64,000 nucleotides of DNA from Pseudomonas mosselii (GTDB lineage: Bacteria; Pseudomonadota; Gammaproteobacteria; Pseudomonadales; Pseudomonadaceae), in assembly GCF_003205295.1 (NCBI RefSeq), contig NZ_QJRP01000015.1:1-64000 (forward strand), written 5' to 3'. The translations under genes were made by a program, and so were the position numbers. Every line of letters starts with the position of its first letter. Position 1 is the stretch's first letter. Under the pieces are notes generated by a model. That model did not search any database, had not been told where the DNA came from, and saw only the letters and a list, made by a program, of their open reading frames with translations. This document shows positions 22,043-31,046 of the stretch, piece after piece.

Positions 22043-22058
22043 AGCAATAATGTGGCCA
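22043..22058 (-). promoter_or_regulatory. Sigma-54 promoter of the gcvH operon
   Basis: Read on the minus strand the sequence is TGGCCACATTATTGCT: GG and GC elements exactly 10 nt apart, as required for -24/-12 promoters. It lies about 70 bp upstream of gcvH. The adjacent-locus activator GcsR has an intact GAFTGA sigma-54 contact motif. Confidence 0.75.
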
Positions 22059-22121
22059 GCTTGTAAAAGTCCTTATAAATCAGTTACTTAATTAGTGCTG
22101 GTTGTCTTGTGTCAGCTTTCG

Positions 22122-22139
22122 TGGAACGAAATCGATACA
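22122..22139 (-). promoter_or_regulatory. Candidate GcsR binding site
   Basis: Read on the minus strand, TGTATCGATTTCGTTCCA fits the recalled P. aeruginosa GcsR consensus TGTAACG-N4-CGTTCCG at 12 of 14 defined positions. It is about 73 bp upstream of the -24 element, a normal enhancer distance. I found only one clear copy; the P. aeruginosa operator has several. Confidence 0.5.
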
Positions 22140-22251
22140 TCCAGGCCTGAAATGCAAAGTGTTGTAGGATCAAGTCCTTGCACAGACGCCCTTCAGTGCG
22201 TCTGTATTTGTTTCGATACGGCGTATCGATTTCAATACGTGCTTCCTGCGG

Positions 22252-23457
22252 TCAACTCGCGGCAAACAGTGGCAAAGCCAGGTAGAACTTGATCACGATG
22301 ACATTGATGATATCGATGAAGAACGCGCCCACCATGGGAACGACGAGGAATGCCAGCTGCGAAGGCCCATAGCGTTGCGTGACGGCTTGCATGTTGGCGA
22401 TGGCCGTTGGCGTGGCCCCGAGGCCGAAGCCACAGTGCCCCGCAGCCAGTACCGCCGCATCGTAGTTGCGTCCCATCACCCTGAATGTCACGAAGATCGC
22501 GAATAGCGCCATGACCAGTGTCTGCGTTGCCAGAAGAATCAAAAATGGCAAGGCCAGGGACGCCAGGTCCCATAGTTTCAACGACATCAGGGCGATTGCC
22601 AGGAACAGCGACAGGCTGACATTGCCCAGCACCGAAACCTCCCGCTCGAACACCTGGTAAAGGCCCAGCGCCGAAAGCGCATTGCGCAGCAGCACGCCGA
22701 CAAACAGCACGCAGACGAAGGTCGGCAGCTCCAAAGCGGTCCCCTGGAGCAGGCCGTTGAGCAGCGAGCCGGCCAGCAGGCTGACGGCGATCAGGGCGAT
22801 GGTTTCAACCAGGGAAAAAGGGGTGATCAGGCGCTCCTTGTTCGGTTGTTCGAAGCCTTTTGGCAGCTGCGGCGTTGCCTGTTGGATGCCGGGCGTCTGG
22901 ATGCCTTTGATCAGCAGGCGTGCGACCGGGCCACCGATCAGGCCACCCAGCACCAGGCCAAACGTGGCACAGGCCATCGCCAGTTCCGTGGCGGAGGCCA
23001 ACCCGTAGGTTTCACTGAAGGTCGCGCCCCACGCGGCGCTCGTGCCGTGGCCGCCCGACAGGGAGATCGAGCCGGACAGCAGGCCCATCAATGGGTCGAG
23101 GCCCAATGCCTTGGCCAGCCCGATGCCCATGGCGTTCTGCACGAGCAGGAGCCCCACGACCGCCAGCAGGAACGTCGCGACGATGCGTCCGCCTTTTTTC
23201 AGGCTGGCGATGTCCGCGTTCAGGCCGATGGTGGCGAAGAATGCCAGCATCAAGGGCGATTGCAGAGACGTATCGAACTGAACCCTGACGTCCAGGCTGC
23301 GCAGGCCCAGCAGGACAAGGGCGACTACCAAACCGCCTGCGACCGGTTCGGGAATATTGTAGGTGCGTAGAAAGCCAATCCGTTGAACCAGGCCACGTCC
23401 GAGCAGAAGGACCAGTGAGGCGGCTACTAGGGTTCCGTAAAAATCGAGTTCAAGCAT
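22252..23457 (-). CDS. gltS: Sodium/glutamate symporter GltS
   Basis: The 401-aa inner-membrane carrier couples glutamate uptake to sodium. It has about ten hydrophobic segments and two inverted halves; the conserved segments SGSISLSGGHGTSAAWG and AAGHCGFGLGATPTAIANM are the signature loops of the GltS family. It lies between gcvH and gcsR, on the same strand, with 278 bp to gcvH and 177 bp to gcsR. Its base composition is slightly less GC-rich than its neighbours, and it interrupts a regulator-target pairing, so it may be a later insertion. Confidence 0.95.
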   Translation of the reverse strand: MLELDFYGTLVAASLVLLLGRGLVQRIGFLRTYNIPEPVAGGLVVALVLLGLRSLDVRVQFDTSLQSPLMLAFFATIGLNADIASLKKGGRIVATFLLAVVGLLLVQNAMGIGLAKALGLDPLMGLLSGSISLSGGHGTSAAWGATFSETYGLASATELAMACATFGLVLGGLIGGPVARLLIKGIQTPGIQQATPQLPKGFEQPNKERLITPFSLVETIALIAVSLLAGSLLNGLLQGTALELPTFVCVLFVGVLLRNALSALGLYQVFEREVSVLGNVSLSLFLAIALMSLKLWDLASLALPFLILLATQTLVMALFAIFVTFRVMGRNYDAAVLAAGHCGFGLGATPTAIANMQAVTQRYGPSQLAFLVVPMVGAFFIDIINVIVIKFYLALPLFAAS

Positions 23458-23634
23458 TCAACGTACTCTTTCGACATGGTGCGGAGGCTGCTGGGATGCG
23501 CCTCCAGGACAGAGTCGACATGGTACGTGTCAGGATTCGGAAAGAATTGGTTTGCTTGTAGGGGTATTCTGAAAGATCGCGCGGGCTTTTCGTATGGGCT
23601 CGGGTGTGGTCCACAACGATCCGCGCGATACCCC

Positions 23635-25143
23635 TCAGGCTTTGTTTGGAATGCCGTATTTGCGCAAGCGCTGGGCAATGGCGGTGTGCGATGTCTGCAA
23701 GCGTCCGGCCAACTGCCGGGTCGAAGGATAGCTGGCATACAAACGCTGCAGCAGTTCCCGTTCGAAGTCGCCCACTGCCTGCTCCAGGCTCTCCACCTCG
23801 CCGTCCTGCCCACGGGCGACCGAAGTGCCGGCGATGTCCAGGTCTCCGATATCAATCACGTTGCTTTCGCAGATGGCCGCAGCCCGGAAGATCACATTCT
23901 GTAGCTGGCGCACGTTGCCCGGCCAGGGGTTGGCCAGCAGTGCCGGATGTGTGGCAGGCGCCAGTCGGCAGGTCGGGCGCTGGATCTGGGTGCAGGCCTG
24001 CTGCATGAAGAAATGCGCCAGTGACAGGATGTCCTGGCCGCGCTCGCGCAGCGGCGGCACTTGCAGGTTGAGGACATTGAGGCGGTAGAACAGGTCTTCG
24101 CGGAAGGTGCCTTCGGCGACCATGCGCTCCAGGTCACGGTGGGTGGCGCTGATGATGCGCACGTCCACCTTCACCTCGCGGTCTCCGCCGACCCGGCGGA
24201 AGCTGCCGTCGCTGAGAAACCGCAGGAGCTTGGCCTGCAGGTACGGCGACATTTCGCCGATCTCGTCGAGGAACACCGTGCCCTGGTTGGCCAGCTCCAT
24301 CAGCCCGGGCTTGCCGCCGCGTTGTGCACCGGTGAAGGCGCCCGGAGCGTAGCCGAACAGTTCGCTCTCGGCCAGGCTCTCGGGCAGCGCGGCGCAATTG
24401 AGCGCCAGGAACGGCGCGGCATGGCGGCTGCTGATGGCGTGGCAGGCACGGGCCACCAGCTCCTTGCCGGTACCGGTCTCGCCGTGTACCAGCAGCGGCG
24501 CGTCGAGGGTGGCCACGCGCAAGGCGCGGGCCTTGAGGGTGCGGATGGCGGGTGAGTCGCCGAGCATGGCGTCGAAACCCTCGGCGTGATCGTGATGCAG
24601 CGCCGACAGGCGCTCGCCCATGCGGTTCGGCGGATACAGGGTCAGCAGGCCGCCGGCGTGGGTGATCGGTGTGGCATCGAGCAGCAGGCTCTGGCCGTTG
24701 AGCTGCATCTCGCGCATGGGCAGGTGGAAGTTGTTGTCCAGCAGGGCCTGGAGCAGATCCGGGTCACCGAACAGCTCGCCCACCGAGCGCCCGGCTGACT
24801 CGCGCCCGCACAGGGCGATCAGCGCCGGGTTGGCCAGCAGCACCAGGCCTGCGCTGTCCACCGCCAGCACTGGGTCGCTCATGGCGGCGAGCAGGGCGTC
24901 GAGCTGCAGGTGACGGCGCTGGCCGGGGAGGATGTCGACCACTTCCACCGATCGCACCCCGTGCACTTCGAACAAGGCGTCGTGCAACTCCTCGAGCACG
25001 GCCGGGCTCAGGGTCGGGGCGTCGATGTAGACGTTCGGCGGGACCATCTCCACGGCATCGAGGTTGAGGTTGCGGGCGCCGAGCAGGGCCAGGACTTCCT
25101 GGGTGATGCCGACGCGGTCGATGAAGCTGACGTGGATGCGCAT
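23635..25143 (-). CDS. gcsR: TyrR-type sigma-54 activator GcsR
   Basis: This 502-aa enhancer-binding protein has an N-terminal ACT domain (residues 1-75), a PAS domain (about 80-185), an AAA+ domain with Walker A GETGTGKE (221-228), GAFTGA (268-273) and Walker B VFLDE (290-294), and a TyrR-type C-terminal helix-turn-helix. GAFTGA means it can activate sigma-54 polymerase, unlike E. coli TyrR. Its place beside a gcvH-gcvP-sdaA-gcvT operon matches P. aeruginosa GcsR, the glycine-responsive activator of that operon. The start is ATG 25143; the TTG at 25152 is less likely. Confidence 0.9.
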   Translation of the reverse strand: MRIHVSFIDRVGITQEVLALLGARNLNLDAVEMVPPNVYIDAPTLSPAVLEELHDALFEVHGVRSVEVVDILPGQRRHLQLDALLAAMSDPVLAVDSAGLVLLANPALIALCGRESAGRSVGELFGDPDLLQALLDNNFHLPMREMQLNGQSLLLDATPITHAGGLLTLYPPNRMGERLSALHHDHAEGFDAMLGDSPAIRTLKARALRVATLDAPLLVHGETGTGKELVARACHAISSRHAAPFLALNCAALPESLAESELFGYAPGAFTGAQRGGKPGLMELANQGTVFLDEIGEMSPYLQAKLLRFLSDGSFRRVGGDREVKVDVRIISATHRDLERMVAEGTFREDLFYRLNVLNLQVPPLRERGQDILSLAHFFMQQACTQIQRPTCRLAPATHPALLANPWPGNVRQLQNVIFRAAAICESNVIDIGDLDIAGTSVARGQDGEVESLEQAVGDFERELLQRLYASYPSTRQLAGRLQTSHTAIAQRLRKYGIPNKA

Positions 25144-25208
25144 GGGGGGCAATTATGGCCGAGGGAGGCCGTAGTATGCCTTGGGAGCCGTGACCAACCC
25201 AACATTGC

Positions 25209-25333
25209 CGGGGGCGCTATGCGCCCCTTTCGCGACACAAGGCCGCTCCCACAGGTAAAACATCGCATCCATAAGCGGTGAGATACTTGTGGGAGCGGCC
25301 TTGTGTCGCGAAAGGGCTGCGCAGCTGCCCCAG
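25209..25333. repeat. REP palindrome pair (GCGGCCTTGTGTCGCG class)
   Basis: Two inverted REP units with GGGGCGC/GCAGCTGCCCC ends lie between gcsR and the DUF5064 gene. Confidence 0.88.
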
Positions 25334-25336
25334 CAA

Positions 25337-25705
25337 TTACTCCAGATGCTCGGGTTTGATCGGGTCGCCCGATTTCACATCCAGCTTGCTGCGAATGTCT
25401 TCGAACATATAGTCATACAGCTTGTGCGGAGAGCCGAGGTTCTCGAACTTCTTCGGTGGCGGCAGGAACGATTGGGCCTTGCGACTCAGCTGCATCAGAA
25501 AGCTCGGCAGCACCTGGTCCTTGGCCAGGAAGAATTTCTCATCGACGGCCTTGCCCTCGATGTTGCCATGCATGCGGAACTGGATACCTCTGCCTTCCTT
25601 GGGGTCGGTCGCCGCCTCGTATTCGATATTGAGGTCGTAGCTGTGGTCGTTCGTGTTCAGCGCGGTGCGCTCAATGTGTACATGACCGGGCGCGTACTGG
25701 GCCAT
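25337..25705 (-). CDS. DUF5064 family protein, downstream of arcC
   Basis: The 122-aa soluble protein (start MAQYAPGHVHIERTAL) resembles the Pseudomonas-specific DUF5064 family, of unknown function. The sequence suggests beta-strands in the first half (YDLNIEYEA, IQFRMHGNIEG) and helices in the second. The ATG at 25705 has an excellent GAAGGAG ribosome binding site. It lies 56 bp after the arcC stop on the same strand with no terminator visible between, so it is likely the last gene of the arginine deiminase operon. Confidence 0.78.
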   Translation of the reverse strand: MAQYAPGHVHIERTALNTNDHSYDLNIEYEAATDPKEGRGIQFRMHGNIEGKAVDEKFFLAKDQVLPSFLMQLSRKAQSFLPPPKKFENLGSPHKLYDYMFEDIRSKLDVKSGDPIKPEHLE

Positions 25706-25761
25706 GGCAGACTCCTTCGGAAGGTTGAAAACGGCGGGCGCCAGGCACCCGCCAACTGCAT

Positions 25762-26691
25762 TCAACGGTAGCTGATACCGGGCTTGGCGGTGGAAACCCG
25801 CGTGCCGGCGGTGCCCTTGACGATGTCTTCGATGTTCTCCAGCGAGCTGATCACCGCCACCTTGCCGGTGTGGCGGGCGAAATCGCAGGCGGCCTGGACC
25901 TTCGGCCCCATGGAGCCTGCAGCGAAACCGAGCTTCTCGAGCTCGTCAGGATGGGCCTGGGCGATGGCCTTCTGGGTCGGCTTGCCGAAATCGATGTACG
26001 CCGCGTCGACGTCGGTGGCGATGATCAGCAGGTCGGCTTCCAGCTGTTCGGCCAGCAGCGCCGAGCACAGGTCCTTGTCGATCACCGCCTCGATGCCCTT
26101 GAGCTTGCGGTTCTCGTCGTACATGGTGGGGATGCCGCCGCCGCCGGCGCAGATGACGATGCTGCTCTTCTCCAGCAGCCACTTGATCGGGCGGATCTCG
26201 AAGATGCGCTTGGGTTTCGGGCTGGCCACCACGCGGCGGTACTTGTCGCCGTCGGGCTTGACCACCCAGCCTTTTTCCTTGGCCAGGCGTTCGGCCTCGT
26301 CCTTGGCATAGACCGGGCCGATGAATTTGGTCGGGTCCTTGAACGCCGGGTCGTTGGCGTCCACTTCCACCTGGGTGAGCAGGGTGGCGAACGGCACCTC
26401 GAAGGCCAGCAGGTTGCCCAGTTCCTGTTCGATCATGTAGCCGATCATGCCTTCGGTCTCGGCACCGAGCACGTCCAGCGGATAGGCTTCATCCGGCTTG
26501 TACGAAAGCCCCTGCAGCGACAGCAGGCCGACTTGCGGGCCGTTGCCGTGGGCGATGACCAGTTCATTGCCGGGGTGGATCTTGGCGATCTGCTCGGTGG
26601 CGGTGCGGATATTGGCGCGCTGGTTGTCGGCGGTCATCGGCTCGCCGCGGCGCAGCAGGGCGTTGCCGCCCAATGCAACAACGATACGCAT
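25762..26691 (-). CDS. arcC: Carbamate kinase
   Basis: The 309-aa enzyme makes ATP from carbamoyl phosphate and ADP, the energy-yielding last step of the arginine deiminase pathway. Features include the amino acid kinase start [26 protein letters not shown] and the ADP-binding segment [14 protein letters not shown]. Length is normal. It follows arcB with an intervening REP pair, and has an AAAGGA ribosome binding site. Confidence 0.97.
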   Translation of the reverse strand: MRIVVALGGNALLRRGEPMTADNQRANIRTATEQIAKIHPGNELVIAHGNGPQVGLLSLQGLSYKPDEAYPLDVLGAETEGMIGYMIEQELGNLLAFEVPFATLLTQVEVDANDPAFKDPTKFIGPVYAKDEAERLAKEKGWVVKPDGDKYRRVVASPKPKRIFEIRPIKWLLEKSSIVICAGGGGIPTMYDENRKLKGIEAVIDKDLCSALLAEQLEADLLIIATDVDAAYIDFGKPTQKAIAQAHPDELEKLGFAAGSMGPKVQAACDFARHTGKVAVISSLENIEDIVKGTAGTRVSTAKPGISYR

Positions 26692-26723
26692 GGGGAATGT
26701 CCTTTAAACGGGGAGTGACGATC

Positions 26724-26812
26724 CTGTGGGAGCGGGTTTACCCGCGAATGCGTCAGCAGGGCCAGCGATGTCGTCTGGGCTGGCCCTTTCGCGGGTGAAC
26801 CCGCTCCCACAG
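26724..26812. repeat. REP palindrome pair (GGGTTTACCCGCGAA class)
   Basis: Inverted arms at 26724-26748 and 26788-26812 have one mismatch; they lie between arcB and arcC inside the operon. Confidence 0.9.
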
Positions 26813-26827
26813 GGATCGAGGATGGCC

Positions 26828-27838
26828 TTAGAGGTCAGCCAGGGTCGACACCAGGATCGCCTTGATCGTGTGCATGCGGTTCTCCGCCTGCTCGAAGGCG
26901 ATGCACGCCGGCGACTCGAACACGTCATCGGTCACTTCGATGCCGTTGGCCAGGTCCGGGTACTGCTCGGCAATCTGCTTGCCGACCTTGGTCTCGGAGT
27001 TGTGGAACGCTGGCAGGCAGTGCATGAACTTGGTCCGTGGGTTGCCGGTGGCCTTCATCAGTTCCTTGTTCACCTGGTAGGGCTTGAGCTGTTTGATGCG
27101 CTCGCCCCAGGCTTCGATCGGCTCGCCCATCGATACCCAGACGTCGGTGTGGACGAAGTCGACGCCCTTGACCGCGGCTTTCGGGTCTTCGGTCAGGGTG
27201 ATGCGTGCGCCGCTTTCCTCGGCGTATTTATGGCAGCGCTCGACCAGGTCGTCATGGGGCCACAGGGCCTTGGGCGCGGCGATGCGCACGTCCATGCCGA
27301 GCTTGGCACCGATCAGCAGCAGCGAGTTGCCCATGTTGTTGCGGGCATCGCCCAGGTAGGCATAGCTGATGTCGTGCAGCGGCTTGTCGCTGTGCTCACG
27401 CATGGTCAGCACGTCGGCGATCATCTGGGTCGGGTGGTATTCGTCGGTCAGGCCGTTGAACACCGGTACACCGGCGAACTTGGCCAGTTCCTCGACGATC
27501 TCCTGCTTGAAGCCACGGTACTCGATGGCGTCGTACATGCGCCCGAGCACGCGGGCGGTGTCCTTCATGCTCTCCTTGTGGCCGATCTGCGAGGAGTTGG
27601 GGTCGATGTAGGTGACGTTGGCGCCCTGGTCGTAGGCGGCGACTTCGAAGGCGCAGCGGGTGCGGGTCGAGGTCTTCTCGAAAATCAGGGCGATGTTGTT
27701 GCCCTTCAGGTGCTGCTGCTCGGTACCGGTGTACTTGGCGCGCTTGAGATCGCGGGACAGGTCCAGCAGGTAGCGCAGCTCGCGGGTGCTGTGGTGTTCG
27801 AGGCTGAGCAGGTTGCGGTTGTGGATGTTGAACGCCAT
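26828..27838 (-). CDS. arcB: Catabolic ornithine carbamoyltransferase
   Basis: The 336-aa enzyme splits citrulline with phosphate into ornithine and carbamoyl phosphate. It shows the carbamoyl phosphate motif [17 protein letters not shown] and the ornithine-binding HCLPAFH motif. Its length and position between arcA and arcC identify the catabolic (ArcB) enzyme, not the anabolic ArgF. In P. putida naming it is also called argI. The ribosome binding site AAGGAGAA is strong. It follows arcA by 68 bp. Confidence 0.96.
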   Translation of the reverse strand: MAFNIHNRNLLSLEHHSTRELRYLLDLSRDLKRAKYTGTEQQHLKGNNIALIFEKTSTRTRCAFEVAAYDQGANVTYIDPNSSQIGHKESMKDTARVLGRMYDAIEYRGFKQEIVEELAKFAGVPVFNGLTDEYHPTQMIADVLTMREHSDKPLHDISYAYLGDARNNMGNSLLLIGAKLGMDVRIAAPKALWPHDDLVERCHKYAEESGARITLTEDPKAAVKGVDFVHTDVWVSMGEPIEAWGERIKQLKPYQVNKELMKATGNPRTKFMHCLPAFHNSETKVGKQIAEQYPDLANGIEVTDDVFESPACIAFEQAENRMHTIKAILVSTLADL

Positions 27839-27906
27839 GACGGTTCTCCTTGGATTCGGTGATCGGCCCGGCCGGCACCGGGTAGGTGCGGCCGGGGGAT
27901 GGACGT

Positions 27907-29160
27907 TTAGTAGTCGATAGGGTCGCGGACGATCGGGCAGGTCATGCAGTGGCCGCCGCCTCGGCCCCGGCCCAGTTCACCGGCGCTGATGGTGATGACC
28001 TCGATCCCTGCCTTGCGCAGCAGGGTGTTGGTGTAGGTGTTGCGGTCGTAGCCGATGACCACGCCGGGCTCCACGGCCACCACGTTGTTGCCGTCATCCC
28101 ACTGTTCACGCTCGGCGGCGAAGCTGTTGCCGCCGGTCTCGACCACGCGCAGCTTGACCCCCAGTTGCTCGCCGACCACCTCGATGAACGACTTGTTCTC
28201 GCGGCGCACGTCCATGCCATACGGCTTGCTTTCGTCCGGGCGTATGATGAACGGCACGATCTCCTTGACCACTTCCGGGAAGACCGTGACCAGGTCGCGG
28301 TCGCAGAAGCTGAACACGGTGTCCAGGTGCATCGCGGCACGGGATTTCGGCAGGCCGGCGACGATGACTTTCTCCACCGCGCCCTTGGCGAACAGGTTCT
28401 GTGCCAGCTGGCCGATGGCCTGGCGCGAGGTGCGCTCGCCCATGCCGATGAGCACGACGCCCTTGCCGATCGGCATGACGTCGCCGCCTTCGAGGGTGGC
28501 GTTGCCGTGGTCCTTGTCCGGGTCGCCGTACCAGACCTGGAAGTCGGCGTTGGTGAACTCCTTGTGGAACTTGTAGATGGCGGTGGTCAGCAGGGTTTCC
28601 TGGCGTCGCGCCGGCCAGTACATCGGGTTGAGCGTCACGCCACCGTAGATCCAGCAGGTGGTGTCGCGAGTGAACTGGGTGTTGGGCAGCGGCGGCAGGA
28701 TGAAGCTGGAGTGGCCCAGGTAGTCGTTGTACATCTTGACCACGCTGGCGCCTTCGCTTTCCGGCAGGTCCTGGCCGGCCACGCCGCCGATCAGGAACTC
28801 GGCCAGGTGGCGTGGCTCGAGGCCTTCGAGCCAGCTGCGCACTTCATTGGTGAGGCCGACGCCGACGGTGTCGGAGGTGATCTTGCGGTCGAGAATCCAC
28901 TTCAGTGCGTCGGGCTGCTGGACGATGTCGGTCAGCAGGTTGTGCATCTCCAGCACATCGACGCCGCGCTCGCGCATCTTGGTGACGAAGTCGAAGTGGT
29001 CGCGCTTGGCCTGGTCGACCCAGATCACGTCGTCGAACAGCAGTTCGTCGCAGTTGCTCGGGGTCAGGCGTTTGTGCGCCAGGCCCGGGCTGCAGACCAT
29101 CACTTTGCGCAGTTTGCCGGCTTCGGAATGGACGCCGTATTTCTGTTTCTCAGTGGACAT
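27907..29160 (-). CDS. arcA: Arginine deiminase
   Basis: The 417-aa enzyme hydrolyses arginine to citrulline and ammonia. The catalytic Cys is Cys405 in the C-terminal motif GGGHCMTCP. The guanidine-binding Asp and His residues lie in the middle of the conserved fold (for example [12 protein letters not shown]). An excellent AGGAGG ribosome binding site precedes ATG 29160. It is the second gene of arcDABC, 33 bp after arcD. Confidence 0.97.
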   Translation of the reverse strand: MSTEKQKYGVHSEAGKLRKVMVCSPGLAHKRLTPSNCDELLFDDVIWVDQAKRDHFDFVTKMRERGVDVLEMHNLLTDIVQQPDALKWILDRKITSDTVGVGLTNEVRSWLEGLEPRHLAEFLIGGVAGQDLPESEGASVVKMYNDYLGHSSFILPPLPNTQFTRDTTCWIYGGVTLNPMYWPARRQETLLTTAIYKFHKEFTNADFQVWYGDPDKDHGNATLEGGDVMPIGKGVVLIGMGERTSRQAIGQLAQNLFAKGAVEKVIVAGLPKSRAAMHLDTVFSFCDRDLVTVFPEVVKEIVPFIIRPDESKPYGMDVRRENKSFIEVVGEQLGVKLRVVETGGNSFAAEREQWDDGNNVVAVEPGVVIGYDRNTYTNTLLRKAGIEVITISAGELGRGRGGGHCMTCPIVRDPIDY

Positions 29161-29193
29161 GGTGAATCCTCCTGTAAAGCGAAGACGTGGGGG

Positions 29194-30621
29194 TCAGAGA
29201 GTCAGGAAGCCGTCGTACAGGCCATAGGCCGCCACCAGGGCGCCCGCGACCACGGCGGCGAAGATCAGTTTTTCCACGCTGGTGAAGATCGGTTGGCCGA
29301 CCTCGCGCTTGGCCTTGGCGAACAGGATCGCGCCAGGGGCATAGAGCAGGGCCGAGAGCAGCAGGTATTTCACGCCGCCGGCGTACAGCAGCCAGATCGC
29401 GTAGAGCAGGGCGATGCCGCCGATGATCAGGTCTTTCTTGCGTTCGGCCAGGGCCTGTTCGTAGGTCTCGTTGCGCCAGGCCAGCAGGAAGGCATAGGCC
29501 GCCGACCACAGGTAGGGCACCAGGATCATCGAGGTGGCGAGGTAGATCAGCGACAGGTAGGTGCTGTTGGAGAACAGGGTGATGACCAGGAAGATCTGCA
29601 CCATGGCGTTGGTCAGCCACAGGGCGTTGGCCGGTACATGGTTGGCGTTCTCGCGGCGCAGGAACTCCGGCATGGTGTGGTCCTTGGCGGCGGCGAACAT
29701 GATCTCGGCGCACAGCAGCACCCACGACAGCAGGGCGCCCAGCAGCGAGATGATCAGGCCGACGCTGATCAGCACCGCGCCCCAGTGGCCGACCACGTGT
29801 TCCAGCACCGCGGCCATCGACGGGTTCTGCAGCTTGGCCAGCTCCGGCTGGGTCATCACCCCCAGCGACAGCACGTTGACCAGCACCAGGAACAGCAGCA
29901 CGGTGACGAAGCCGATGACCGTGGCCTTGCCGACGTCTGAGCGTTTTTCCGCACGGGAAGAAAAGATGCTCGCGCCCTCGATGCCGATGAACACCCACAC
30001 GGTGACCAGCATCATGTTGCGCACCTGGTTCATCACGCTGCCCAGCTCTGGCGTGCCGACGGCCCAGATGTCGGCGGTGAACACATCGAGCTTGAAGGCG
30101 AACAGGCAGATCAGCGCGAACAGCGCCAGCGGCACGACCTTGGCCACGGTGGTGACCAGGTTGATGAACGCGGCTTCCTTGATGCCGCGCAGCACCAGGA
30201 AGTGCACGGCCCACAGCAGGATCGAAGCACCGATCACCGCCGCCGGGGTGTTGCCTTCACCGAATACCGGGAAGAAATACCCCAGGGTGCTGAACAGCAG
30301 CACGAAGTAGCCGACGTTGCCCAACCAGGCGCTGATCCAGTAGCCCCAGGCCGAAGAGAAGCCCATGTAGTCACCGAAACCGGCCTTGGCGTAGGCGTAC
30401 ACCCCGCCGTCAAGATCGGGCTTGCGGTTGGCCAGGGTCTGGAAGACGAAGGCGAGGGTGAGCATGCCCACCGCGGTGATGGCCCAGCCGATCAGCACGG
30501 CGCCGACGCCGGCGCTGGCGGCCATGTTCTGGGGCAGCGAGAAGATCCCGCCACCGATCATCGAGCCGACGACAAGTGCAACGAGTGCACCTAGTTTTAG
30601 TTTTCCGGGAGAATCAGACAT
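29194..30621 (-). CDS. arcD: Arginine/ornithine antiporter ArcD
   Basis: The 475-aa inner-membrane antiporter of the APC superfamily exchanges external arginine for ornithine without net energy cost. It has about 12 membrane segments, with the APC opening GSMIGGGIFSLPQNMA (residues 19-34). It is the first gene of arcDABC, preceded by a GGAG ribosome binding site and an Anr-type box. A second, roughly three-quarters identical copy is transcribed divergently from the other side of the intergenic region. Confidence 0.96.
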   Translation of the reverse strand: MSDSPGKLKLGALVALVVGSMIGGGIFSLPQNMAASAGVGAVLIGWAITAVGMLTLAFVFQTLANRKPDLDGGVYAYAKAGFGDYMGFSSAWGYWISAWLGNVGYFVLLFSTLGYFFPVFGEGNTPAAVIGASILLWAVHFLVLRGIKEAAFINLVTTVAKVVPLALFALICLFAFKLDVFTADIWAVGTPELGSVMNQVRNMMLVTVWVFIGIEGASIFSSRAEKRSDVGKATVIGFVTVLLFLVLVNVLSLGVMTQPELAKLQNPSMAAVLEHVVGHWGAVLISVGLIISLLGALLSWVLLCAEIMFAAAKDHTMPEFLRRENANHVPANALWLTNAMVQIFLVITLFSNSTYLSLIYLATSMILVPYLWSAAYAFLLAWRNETYEQALAERKKDLIIGGIALLYAIWLLYAGGVKYLLLSALLYAPGAILFAKAKREVGQPIFTSVEKLIFAAVVAGALVAAYGLYDGFLTL

Positions 30622-30682
30622 TTAACGACTCCGTACCAGGAGAAAGTTGACCTCAGAATAAATCTGACGCCTGGATCATTCG

Positions 30683-30696
30683 CTGACTTAGATCAG
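30683..30696 (-). promoter_or_regulatory. Anr/FNR-type box of arcD
   Basis: CTGACTTAGATCAG is close to the consensus TTGAT-N4-ATCAA. With its centre at 30689.5 and the TATTCT -10 at 30655-30660, the box falls near -41, the class II activation position. Anr activation of arcDABC under low oxygen is established in P. aeruginosa. Confidence 0.72.
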
Positions 30697-30842
30697 TTCA
30701 TGCCCGCATGAAGATCAGAAAAATCCTTCACACGCCTCCTGGAGGATGCCGACAGCTCTGACGCAGGCCTTGTGCGCTGGCACCTCCATGCCCTTCTAGA
30801 GCAAACGCTCCGTTTCGCCTGCGAACTGAGAAGTTAGTCCGT

Positions 30843-30864
30843 TTTGCGGTTTTCGCAAATTTTT
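30843..30864 (+). other. TTTGCG/CGCAAA hairpin with T run
   Basis: A 6-bp stem around GTTTT is followed by five Ts. It could be an operator or a weak terminator in the leader of the second arcD gene. Confidence 0.35.
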
Positions 30865-31046
30865 CACAGCAAATAGCGACGGGTTTAGACGATCCGCAAA
30901 GTAGTCGACTAATGTGGTTTTTATTAAGGTGTCGGTATAGACAGCATGGTTATGAGTGCTATAGGTTTAATGGCTTTATTTGATAAAAAACTTGTAACAA
31001 TAGTGTCGGCCAATACGTTCACGCGCGCCCGCGCACGAGGAGTCCT

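Larger units (their letters stand above)
30622..31046. promoter_or_regulatory. Control region between two divergent arcD genes
   Basis: This 425-bp region has no ORF worth calling. On the arcD side it has an Anr box (30683-30696) and a TATTCT -10 element (30655-30660, minus strand). On the other side it is AT-rich (30840-31010) and holds a TTTGCG/CGCAAA hairpin followed by Ts. The second copy has a good GAGGAG ribosome binding site but no Anr box that I can find. Confidence 0.6.

Noticed and set aside
22062..22079. TyrR-like box TGTAAA-N6-TATAAA next to the gcvH promoter
   Set aside because: Only one half fits TGTAAA-N6-TTTACA and it adjoins the -24 element, so it is a poor enhancer site. 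The 22122-22139 site is better.
22214..22228. CGATAC-GGC-GTATCG palindrome near the end of gltS
   Set aside because: Short arms and no T run; it could be chance and does not match the GcsR site.
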